This document shows, in pieces, positions 23,978 through 33,116 of a stretch of 64,000 bases of DNA. Under the pieces are notes generated by a model. That model made no database searches. It saw only the letters and a list, made by a program, of their open reading frames with translations, and was not told where the DNA came from. Each line of letters begins with the position of its first letter. Positions within the stretch are counted from its first letter, which is position 1. Source of the DNA: Ophioceras dolichostomum (Eukaryota > Ascomycota > Sordariomycetes > Magnaporthales > Ophioceraceae); assembly GCA_003049485.1 (NCBI GenBank), contig PYST01000085.1, forward strand, positions 58,305 through 122,304, in the 5' to 3' direction. The position numbers and the translations under genes are program-made.

Positions 23978-25485
23978 GTCTGCTGGTTGCGTGTAAGGGT
24001 CTGAGTCGAAAAGAAGAAGGGTGCCTTTGAAAGGCGTCGGATTATGTTGTAGCTTCTTGGGCTGATACTTGACTCTCTCAAGTGATGATGAGTTGAGGAA
24101 ATCAGGATGTCTGTCTTCCAGGACGGTCTCTAAGGGTTTCCAAGCCTGGCTTTATAGGCGCACTTTCGCCGTCCTAGTCAAATCCCTTTTGGCGGAGGTG
24201 ATGGCCCCTTCACTCACCATCTCTGCCTAGAAGGGCTCTTTAGCCATCCTGATCGTCCAGCCTCCCGACATATCACGTTGCTCGGGCAGAAGAACATGCC
24301 GTATCCCTCTTGCCGGCATGCCCACGCAGTCTTTGTGTCGTAAACTAGCGGTCTGCCTTTCTGCCTTTTCGACGGCGTCAGCGACGCCACGTCTGCTCCA
24401 GCTTGAGCAATATCTGTTCGTATTGGGAAAAGCCAGGACGCCCCTCTCCCCCCAAGCCGGTGGCTGAACTTGGCCTCTCGTCTTCCTGGTGTGAGGATAG
24501 GACTATTACGGGTGAGAAATAGCCAATAGCATTCCTCAGTCTGCCCACGGATATGCAGTTTGCGACGACCCAGCAGCTTATATGTAAGCTGCGGCAAGAA
24601 TATGCATGCAGTTTCACACGGCATGCAGCCCTATGAAGATGTTCTCACCCTATGACAGCGGCTCTTAACGAGTCCAGACCGAGGAGACCCCAGGAATCAG
24701 CTGACATTTATTCCCTTTTGTCCTTCACTTCCATAATCTCTATATCTCTATTGGTTGTCTGCATGTCTCGGGCTTCTCGTACGGCTGAAGCCCGCCAATG
24801 CGGGGTGCCGCGTGTGCTTTCCCTATTACCGTCCTACCGTGCCTTCGCGGCTCCTGGTAGGACAGAATCCGACTAACCGTGCTGAAGCTGCTTGTGCTCT
24901 CCCTATTCTCAGTGATCACGACTTCCTCTCAATATTTGCTTCTCAGCCAGCCTCCGGCAATATTGGAGCCTAGAACGACGTAGACCTACGCACGTGGAGT
25001 CTTAGGCCCCAAAACCAAGCAGCTACCAGCGAGTTGTGAAGCAAACAGTTCCAAGCCTCGTGGTGCCTTTCAAATAAGCAATGGCACAATCAGTGGAGGG
25101 TACCAAGCTGTCTTAGGTTTAGTGGAAGGGTCCTGCCGTAATTCTTGCTCCGAACGCGGCTGAATGTCCCCAGGACGGCTGACAGGCCGGCTTGGCAGGA
25201 TGAGGCTTTATGTGATGCGATGTCTCCGTGGAGCATCATCACGCGAGTATCGTCAAAACAGGTCGTGCCCATTGACCCGTTGAGCTCTCAGCGACTCCAC
25301 CAGCTCTCGTAGTTCTTTCAAGCACCTAGACACCGTGGTATTTAGCTATATAAACTGCTGGGAGGCTGTGCATTCCAGGGGATGTTGATTAGCAGCGACC
25401 CGGCGCCTGCAATGTCTCGCTAGCCGCTCTCTTCTCAGCCGCAAACAACCACCAACTTCAGCAGCTGCAAGCCTGGGTCTTACCA
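23978..25485. other. Intergenic stretch, no gene seen
   Basis: 1.5 kb upstream of the protease gene. One reverse frame with an ATG (24624-24214, 136 codons) is open, but it shows no domain and its composition is unlike its neighbours. Confidence 0.45.
24151..24160 (-). promoter_or_regulatory. Possible TATA box of the S8 protease gene
   Basis: On the minus strand the sequence reads GCCTATAAAG, about 175 bases upstream of the protease ATG at 23977. Position and sequence fit a core promoter, but fungal TATA boxes are degenerate. Confidence 0.3.
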
Positions 25486-26355
25486 TCAGTGACCATATAA
25501 GTTGTCCATCTTGATAAATGCGCTGTCTATGCGGCACTCACTAACTCGATCATTCGCGGACTGTGTCGGCGCGGACTGTGGCAGCTCCTTCAAAGTGCCA
25601 CTCGGTCCTGCAGTGGCTGCGGCATCCGACGCTTCCGAGGCCGTCGATGCGTCCATTACAGGCGACCCGCTCCTAGCGGCACCATAACTTTTCACAATGG
25701 ATTTGTCTGGCGAGATACTGCGATGGGGAAGATCGTGCTTAAATGCGAGCTGCTTTAGCTCCTCCGGCGGTGATGTATCAAACCGAGCACGCCCGGGCCG
25801 ATCGTCGGGGACGTACCTATCGCTGCAAAATGAGCGGTGAAATGCGTGGTAATCTTTTTTCCCGTCCGGTTTTTTCAAGCCCCAGTATAGCAGATAGTCG
25901 ACGTCAGGAGGTATCTCCTCAGGGGGCATTTCCTCAGGAGGCATCGTCAACTTTATCTGCAGCGACTTGCCGGTTACGGGGTCCCTCGCCGGTGCAAACT
26001 CATTCCCTACGTAAAAAAACAATCCTCTGGACCGTGTTCCGGGTGCTGTACAGGGTTGGTGGTAGTCGAGGGTAACGGACCCGACTCCACGTTGCCGGAC
26101 ACATCATGGACACGACGCAGCGAGAGGTAAACCTGATGCATGTTCTATGCTACGTAGAATCTAACTATATGTTGGTTTCCTTCCCAGCCGAAACTAACCT
26201 GTGATGCCCAATTCCCGAACCAGTCCATGTCAAGTTTATGCGTCAGGTATCCTCAGGTATCCTGCCGAATGCAAGCGATCAATTTTGACGACAAAAATCC
26301 CATACCACCAAACTCCGGTATCGTTCTCTTGTATGTTATGTCCAAACCATACCAT
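25486..26355 (-). pseudogene. Frame-broken gene of unknown family, two exons
   Basis: Reading leftward, a frame opens at ATG 26355 (MVWFGHNIQENDTG..). It breaks where a 10-bp word is repeated in tandem (26243-26262); counting only one copy, the frame continues to GNWASQ. A 66-bp intron (26198-26133, GTTAGT...ATCAG, phase 0) then leads to VYLSLRRVHDVSGN. Around 26075-26085 a single-base shift is needed to pass into the long second-exon frame, which stays open to a stop at 25486. That last part is charged, then Ser/Ala/Thr-rich near the C-terminus. The total would be roughly 260 residues. I recognise no domain or signal peptide. The coherent sequence across the intron supports former coding; the two breaks indicate decay, or assembly error. 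A coding end in a different phase cannot be excluded. Confidence 0.5.
26243..26262. repeat. 10-bp perfect tandem duplication
   Basis: TCAGGTATCC occurs twice in direct succession. Because 10 is not a multiple of 3, the duplication shifts the frame of the broken gene that crosses it. Confidence 0.9.
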
Positions 26356-26471
26356 GCCGTATTAGCGGGCTGCGGTGAAGGCCCATTGTATATACTGCTA
26401 GCCATCCTGTGAGGGCTCTTTTCATATACAAAACAGCAGCTGCCTCTGTGCTCGACGATATCGGAATGCAT

Positions 26472-27090
26472 TTACATGGCGTACGCGGCCCAGATGGCAG
26501 CCGCACCACCCATGACGGCGAGCATGGGAGCGTCGGTCTGGCGGGGGGCGAGGCCTTTGCTGCTGGACGTGGAGCTGCCGGAGCCGCCGAGAGCTGAGGC
26601 AACGATGCTTGATGCCGAGGCGACCTGCGTCGGGTCCGGGTTATTTTGTACGACGGAGCAGATCTCCGTTGTCAAGGTGGTGAGCTCTGTGGTTGAGGGG
26701 CAAGGAGGTGGGAGGTTAGCAGGACTGGTCTCGAGCGAAGAACAGCAAGGGGGAGAAGGATCCACTGGGAGGGTGAGAGGACGTACTGGTGGTATCATCG
26801 CTGGAGCAAGCGGAGATGACGCAGAGGCCAATGTTTGCAACCAGGCCTGACGAGTTGTTGCACAGACAGGAGAAGTTTGCGGCATTGCAGTTGATGGCTG
26901 TCGCAGCACTGTTCAGGCAGCTCAGGGCGCAAGTAGGCAGCTGCTGGACCAGGCTGACGAGACCAGTGGAGGTGGTGCTCGCGCTCGAGGAGGTCCTCGT
27001 CGGGTTCGAGTTGAACGAAGTAGTTGGTCTGGTCGTCTGGGCCACAGCAGCGGCCGCGAAGACGGGGACGACAAGGCTGGCGAGATGCAT
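26472..27090 (-). CDS. CFEM-domain GPI-anchored surface protein, two exons
   Basis: Exons 27090-26787 and 26686-26472 give 172 residues. The 100-bp intron (GTACGT...ACAG) joins in phase. The N-terminus MHLASLVVPVFAAAAVAQ is a clear signal peptide. After a short Ser/Thr-rich stretch comes a CFEM domain with all eight cysteines in the expected order (from LPTCALSC to EICSVV). A second Ser-rich linker precedes a hydrophobic C-terminal tail (MGGAAAIWAAYAM), as expected for a GPI attachment signal. CFEM proteins sit on the plasma membrane or wall; in some fungi they bind haem or act in host interaction. The usual Asp of haem-binding CFEM domains is not obvious here, so I would not assign haem binding. 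The start codon is the first ATG and begins the signal peptide. Confidence 0.92.
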
Positions 27091-28781
27091 TTTTGTGGGT
27101 GATGTGTGAGGCGGCGGTAGCGACAGAAGACACGATGGAAGTCGAGCGATGGCCGTACGACTTAAAGCAGAGCCCAGGAAAGGCGGATCTGACTCGGACG
27201 CACAAACTGTACAGGCTAGACTGGAGGCCCTCTTCGGATGATGGCGGAGAATCGGGGGGTAAAAAATCTCGAGCTGGCAAAAGCGAGCGCAGCCGGGTTC
27301 CCAAAGAGAAGAAAAAAAGAGCAAAAAGGAAACTACAGTCTTCCAGCGAGCAATGCAAGATTTCCAATTTTTTAAATATGAAAAAGGGCGAACGAAGTAG
27401 GTATGAACACGAATGAAGAAAGAACCAAGAAACAAGAAAGAGAAAACGGGCTGATGGTGAATGGAGAAGAAAGAAAAGAGAACGCGGGATGGCAAAATAC
27501 GAGCTTGAAACCAGGGCCAAGCGCTGACCTTCAAGAGGTCGGGATGATGTCAAACCTGACACAGCCTCAATGTGTGGAGCCCCCTGCTTCCCCTGTCCCG
27601 TACTTTGTAGGCGGCTGACGAATCCTGGGCTCACCACTCACCTCCCAGCGCCGAAGCTGGCTAGCTGGGCGACAACACATCACAGGGCACTGCCCAGCGA
27701 CAAAGAGCCCGCAAGAAACGTGCCCCACGATGACTGGAATAGCTCCAATTCAGGTACCAGCCAAGCCCTGTCCTGTCCTGTCCCGTTTTCTCCGGACAGT
27801 GCTAGCCCTTGCGCTGGTAGAGTTCGTTCGTTTCTTCCGGCTGCGATGCGACCTCACAGCAGCGGACTGACTGACTGCCATCGAGAATTCTTGGACGGGT
27901 TCTCGATGCCAAGCGAGCGTGCGAGATCATCACGGGCCAGCCACGGACGTCGCTGGACGTGTTTCACGGCTCTCGTCCGAGCAGCGATTAGCTCCCTTTT
28001 GACGTTCGCAGCCAATTGCGGGTGTGCAGACGGCCAAGACATACATGTACCGACGTACATACATTGAAGAAAAGACCGGGACGGACATACAAATAGGCGA
28101 AAGTATCCATTTAAGCTCGTAGCGAATGCGCGTCCATATTGATTGTCTGCCAGCGTGCCATGGCACTATCAAGAGCAGCTTGAGATTATTAGGACCCCTC
28201 TTCACGTTCGTCATGAGGTCAGGACCCGGCCTCAGACCCAACCACAACCACGACGGCGGAATATCCCGTGCACACGTAACAACCATCTATCAAGCCAATT
28301 TACGCTTTCTACGCCTCTGGTCGTCTCTTCTTTTTCTTCAAAAGCAGACGCGTCTTGTTTGTTGCCACTGATCATCAAGTGAACCCACCAGGCATCCGGA
28401 AGCTTAACTGGACTGACTTTGCCGAAGCATGTTCAGGTCCCCCCTCCATTGCTCCACAGCAAGGCCACCTGACAACCAAGCAAGCCCATAGGAGATCGCC
28501 TCTCCCATAGAAGCACGGCAGGGACTACCAGGATTGATGATGATCACTGCGCCAGCAGCACATCGCACCTCCAGTCTGCAAGCCGGTTGCCGCAACGATG
28601 GGCTCAAGCAAGCAAGCAATCATCACAGTGGAACTACCAAGCTAGACGAAACCATGGGATTGTTATTGAGATTCTCTTTCCCCGTGCTCTTGTCCCCTTC
28701 CCCCTCCCGCTGTTGTCGCTTCTGTATATGCACTTCAGTAGTACCAAACCTTCCCTCCCGTCTATATCAACTACACCGCAT
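27091..28781. other. Upstream region of the CFEM gene, no further gene seen
   Basis: 1.7 kb. The first 450 bases are rich in A/G runs on the plus strand (pyrimidine-rich on the coding strand), as in many fungal 5' untranslated regions. The rest shows only short frames. Confidence 0.5.
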
Positions 28782-29051
28782 TTAGCAGTCACAGCTGCAT
28801 CCAGAGCAGTCGCACCCGCCACAGTCGCCTCCAGAACAGCAGTTTTCGCAGCAATAACAGCAGGTGAGCCAATAGAGGAGGCACTCCATGAACCCGTGGG
28901 TAAAACCGATGCAGCATTCGCAGCACCCGCCGCAGTCTTGGCCGTTGATACACAGGCACGGAAGCGGAGGGTTAGTGTTCGTTGTGGATCCTAGCTGCTG
29001 GTTCGGCGGATTCCTCTCCTCAGGAACGGTCATTTGCTCGTGGGAGGACAT
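28782..29051 (-). CDS. Small cysteine-rich protein (20 Cys in 89 residues)
   Basis: A single exon, ATG 29051, stop at 28782. The frame is open further upstream, but no other ATG lies nearer than a poor one at 29195. The first 30 residues are polar (MSSHEQMTVPEERNPPNQQ). From residue 32 on, Cys appears in pairs and triplets (CLC, CGGCCECC, TCCYCCENCC) and the protein ends CDCSGCSCDC. A short aromatic and hydrophobic stretch (HGFMECLLYWL) splits the two Cys blocks and might insert into or lie on a membrane, as in cysteine-rich transmembrane modules. There is no signal peptide, so disulphide-rich secretion is unlikely. Metal binding, like metallothioneins, or palmitoylation are possible. I do not recognise a named family. 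Confidence 0.7.
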   Translation of the reverse strand: MSSHEQMTVPEERNPPNQQLGSTTNTNPPLPCLCINGQDCGGCCECCIGFTHGFMECLLYWLTCCYCCENCCSGGDCGGCDCSGCSCDC

Positions 29052-29554
29052 TCCTCCGGCTGCTCGGTGGCTTTCTTGATCGCTTGTTGTTGGTGGCTGT
29101 AATGTTGCGTTCGCGGCGAAGGGGAAGAAGAAGTCGTTCTTGTTTTGAAGGCAGAAAATATTCCCCACGGAGGCTTCTTTGTGTGCCCTTTTCATGCGTT
29201 GTATTTATGTCCTTTTGTTTTCTTTGTTATTCGCCGACAATGGCGGCTTTCTTCCGTTGCATTCTTGGGAAAGCGGTCAACCACGCCGTCACAGTCCCTC
29301 ATTGCAAAGGGAAAATATCCATAACAACACACGGAGGCAATCCCAAGCACCGGAGCAACGATCCCCAACCGCCATTCCACAGCCCTAGGCTCTCACGTGG
29401 CCGTCTTTTGTTCGCTCACTCACGTTGCGGAATCGTCACCGCACCAAAGTGATGATGACCCACTCCGTAGCTCTAAATCCTGTTCCATCTCTACTCTGTC
29501 TAGTCTATCCGCAAAGCAAACGCCACCCCCGGAGCAGATGAATGCTTCCCTCTT
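29052..29554. other. Spacer between two leftward genes
   Basis: 0.5 kb. It holds the upstream region of the Cys-rich gene and the 3' end of the Ap4A phosphorylase-like gene. No gene is seen. Confidence 0.5.
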
Positions 29555-30529
29555 CTATCCAGACTTTTTCGGAATCCCAAACACCGTGAGCAAGTCGAAA
29601 GGCCCCCTCCGGATCCAGTCCTCCATGTTCTCTCGCGACGGCACGAGCACCATCCCCAGCATCCCCAACGCATTCGTGCTGACCTCGTGATGGACAGCCT
29701 TTTGCCTGGGAATAACCGCGATGAATCTCCGCGTGAGAATCACATTGTGCGGGATATCGGTCCCCAGCCCATCGTACCGCCAGGTCGACTCTGCCTCCGC
29801 CTCCACGAGCATGTCCGCATACAACCCCGCAAGCATCTCGCCCGTGACTTTCTTCTCGTCGTCTCCACCTACCGGCAGCGCTCTCCTGTAGTGCAGAAAC
29901 GGGACTGTAGCTGGATCCAGATTCTCATCATCGAGGAAGATGACGAAATCCTTCGGGTACAGCATCACCTGCACATGCCTATGCAGCCGGCTGTACCCAC
30001 CGGGCTCGCCGCAGTTGTAGAAGACGAGCAGGTCGGTCCCCGGCATCTGCTCGACGAGCGCCCATGACGCGACCAGATCTGCCGTTTCGAGAGGGTGGTA
30101 TTGCCTCTTGAAGCCATCGTTGGTGAGCAGCAGCATCAGGGGACGCGTATAGCAGAACTTGTTGGCCGCGAGCGTGTGTGTCTCGCCCACTGCGCAGATC
30201 TCGAACCCTTCGACGCTGATGTCGCTGCCCGGCTGGTACTTGGGCTGCTTCGCTGCTGGGCGATCATTGGCCTTGGGGACACCCGGCTCCGTCAGGATGG
30301 CGACTTTTTTGTTCAATACAGGGGCAACGTAGAACAGGAACTAGGTTCTGGAAGTGTGAGCTTCATGATCCTTCTGGGGCAGGCCGGGCTTCGGTTCTGC
30401 ACCCACCTTGAAGCCCCTGTCGGTGTAAGGCACCAGCTCCGACTTCTCATCGTAGTAGATGTTGCCACTCGCGATCAGCTGGTCGAATTTCTCAAGGATG
30501 CCGTCCTCCGACAGGTCGATGTGCGCCAT
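29555..30529 (-). CDS. Ap4A phosphorylase (ATP adenylyltransferase)-like protein, two exons
   Basis: Exons 30529-30407 and 30340-29555 give 302 residues. The 66-bp intron (GTGGGT...CTAG, phase 0) follows RGFK and leads to FLFYVAPVLNKK, matching the start of the APA1/APA2 family. The family's HIT-like signature H-x-H-x-Q is present as HRHVQ (H161, H163, Q165) after YNCGEPGGYSR. In this family the middle His forms the nucleotidyl intermediate. By family the enzyme splits Ap4A with phosphate to ATP and ADP in the cytosol and nucleus. The segment where many relatives have SSQGHKH reads GYSRLHRH, so the loop is changed and specificity may differ. Length is similar to yeast relatives (about 320). 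Confidence 0.85.
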
Positions 30530-31510
30530 GGTCCTTCGGGCCGTGCGCTGGTTTGGTTATAGTTGCAACCTTCGGACTTTGGCGTCAGTACTGTGAGGTC
30601 GGTTAATGGTGATGGGAGCAGTCTAGCCATGAGAATGTCGTCGGAGAATCTCACCCCCAATGCAACGGGATTCTGAGGCAGGATTGCCAACATGCAAGCA
30701 CCCTGCTGACAAAGCATTTGAGATCCCACGTGCCCAGATCGACAAGGGATAAATATGCCAGCTCGAGGCCAAGGCCCATCAACACGCGTAGGAATTTCCG
30801 TAGTATTTGCGTACAGGTTTCGTTAGATATTTTAAGAGAGTGAAAGGAAACCTGTCATCAAAATGCGGACTGGGGGCCCCTCCTGAGGCTTAGAGCGGTC
30901 AAAACACCGAACATCAACAACCACAACCACCAAGTCGCTAGCACCCCTATCAAGATGATGAGGATTCCCCATTGAGGTTGCGAGAGGGCTGCAAAGTCGT
31001 GCTGGAATCGTGTTGCTACCATATCTCAATCATTTATCTCATTGTAAAGCCATGAACAACCTTTCCAATTGCATTGCCTGCTCTCCATCCTCTCAACGCC
31101 TGTTACGTCCACCATGTGATCCGGTCATGGCCCTGGGACAAATCCGGTGAGGACCTAGTTAGTTCCGAGCCCATTGGCATAATTACCTATTCTGAGAGTA
31201 TTGAAGAGGATGGAACAACTTCCCTCCTTTCGAAAGCTTGTATGGAGAATTTCATGTAGCCAGAATTTTATCGGTACTAATGTTGGTTGGATGGCCGAAT
31301 GTGCTGGTCGCTGTATGTGGCCGGCCACTCATCAGGATTCTCACGATGCTCTGACCAACACCGCTCACCAACGGTCGGAGGCGACCAGGCCGGGAAGCCA
31401 TCGCCCATCAACAAAACCAACCACATGTGGCATTGTTGAAACTCGAGGGAAAGGAACAACAAGATACTCGTATTGAGGGACTGCGTTTCCGTCCTGCGAA
31501 AAGCTCAAGA
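30530..31510. other. Divergent spacer
   Basis: About 1 kb between the Ap4A phosphorylase-like gene (leftward) and the ketosamine kinase gene (rightward). It holds both promoters; no gene or clear element is seen. Confidence 0.5.
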
Positions 31511-32981
31511 ATGGTGTCGGTCGCTAAGCTTGATCCGGCGATCCGTCGAGGTGAGCGGAGCCCACCCAACCCCTGATACGCTGCTGCCTTGGCAGTATAG
31601 TCCGGGATGAGATCGCTAATTCGAAAGAAAATTCGCTTCCCTCACAGCTCTTCCGGTTGGGAGCAAGGTGGTTGACGTGGTGAGACATGGCAATACCAAT
31701 TGGGCAGATGGCTTCAAGATCTCCATCGAGGTTAAGGGGAAGAGACAGGATTTCTTCGTCAAGGTGAGAAAGCCGAATCGCAACGCAAAACAATTCCCTG
31801 AAGCAGTCAGTCTGCTGATGCTGTAATCTGTTGAATATCGGTTGCCGGACTGGAAGATGACCGATAGAGAAAACGCACTCGCCATGGCACTCGGCGAGTA
31901 CGAAGGTCTCAAAGCCATGAAGCTCGCCATCCCTTCCAACGCAGCGGCCCCGATCGCCTACGGCCCACTCGACGGGTTCTTCCCGGACGAAACTTCTGGC
32001 TCACAAGCCTTCTTCATGTGCGAGTTCCGTGACCTAGAGCAGGTGAAGCCTTCTGCCACCGTCGTGGCGGATCTTCTCACCAAGCTTCACTCCAACTCCG
32101 TCTCACCAACTGGCAAGTTCGGATTCCCCGTAACCACCTTCAAGGGGTACATCCCAGTCCACAACGGTTGGTGTGACACATGGGAGGAGTGGTTCACTCG
32201 GCAGTTCCGCGAGGACGTGCATGCCGAGCAGGCGATGCGTGGGCCGGACCCGGAGATGGACGAGCTCCTTGGGCAGTTTCTTACCAAGGTTGTTCCGAGA
32301 CTTCTTCGGCCGCTTGAGACAGAGGGACGGAGTATTCGGCCTGGATTGTGCCATACCGATATCTGGCATGGCAATATCCATTTCGACCGTTCTGTGGGAG
32401 AGTTCTTGATATTCGATGCGGCTTGTGTGTACGGCCATCATGAAAGTAAGTGGAGTGTTCCCCTGATTGTCTTTTCTGGAACCCGCGCTCTATGCGATCC
32501 TGACCGTTTGGTCATGTAGTTGAACTCGGCATGTTCCTCAGCGAGGGATATGGCTGGACTGCCGAGTACTTAGAGGAGTACAAGAAGGCGCTGCCGCCGT
32601 CAGAGCCGATGGAAGACTTCGAGGACCGTATCGCCCTTTACGCCGTGTAAGTGTTTCCAGAGATTCCCCTGTCTGCCTTGCGGTCAATGGGGGGCTAACC
32701 AGGTCCTTCTCCATAGTCGGAACAGCATTGTGTCAGCCGCAATGTGGGATGACTGGGCTCATATGAGACAAGTGTAAGAACACCTGGGAGACATTGATCG
32801 AGACACCTCTATCGAACAAAGCATCACGGGCCCTCTAGATTGTCTTGCAATGTAAGCTAATACCTAGTCACGCGTTATTTTCACAATCGGCAGTGCGAAA
32901 GCTCAGATACGCCGCTTGCTGGCCAAATATCACGACGGATCGGTGTGGTCAGAGCCAAGGGGATGGCACGTAGGTGTCTGA
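31511..32981 (+). CDS. Fructosamine/ketosamine-3-kinase family protein, six exons
   Basis: Exons 31511-31550, 31648-31763, 31857-32445, 32520-32646, 32717-32773 and 32894-32981 give 338 residues; all five introns are GT..AG and phase-correct. The family (PF03881) phosphorylates sugar adducts on protein amino groups so that they fall off, a repair of glycation in the cytosol. Visible marks: GNTNWADGFK and KISIEVKG in the first lobe, EYEGLKAM, GKFGFPVTT with a DTWEEWF block, and the catalytic loop LCHTDIWHGN (H218, D220, N225), followed by FDAACVYGH. The second lobe ends with EDFEDRIALYAV and KAQIRRLLAKYHDGS. Stops read in the genomic frame at the ends of exons 4 and 5 fall inside introns, so the gene looks intact. 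The first exon is only 40 bp and least certain. Confidence 0.85.
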
Positions 32982-33116
32982 AGTGGGAGAGACAGATCTA
33001 TCTAGGTATTCAAACCCCCTCTGTCTGGTCGACTAGGTAAAAACCTGACATGATATGATGAGAGTGAAGGCTTGCGTGTAATAGCGGAAAGGGAGAAAAA
33101 AAGCAAGACAAACACA

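Noticed and set aside
22286..24004. Long forward open frame (about 570 codons) over the protease gene
   Set aside because: It is the antisense shadow of the protease, whose catalytic motifs are all in the reverse frame. High GC makes the opposite strand open.
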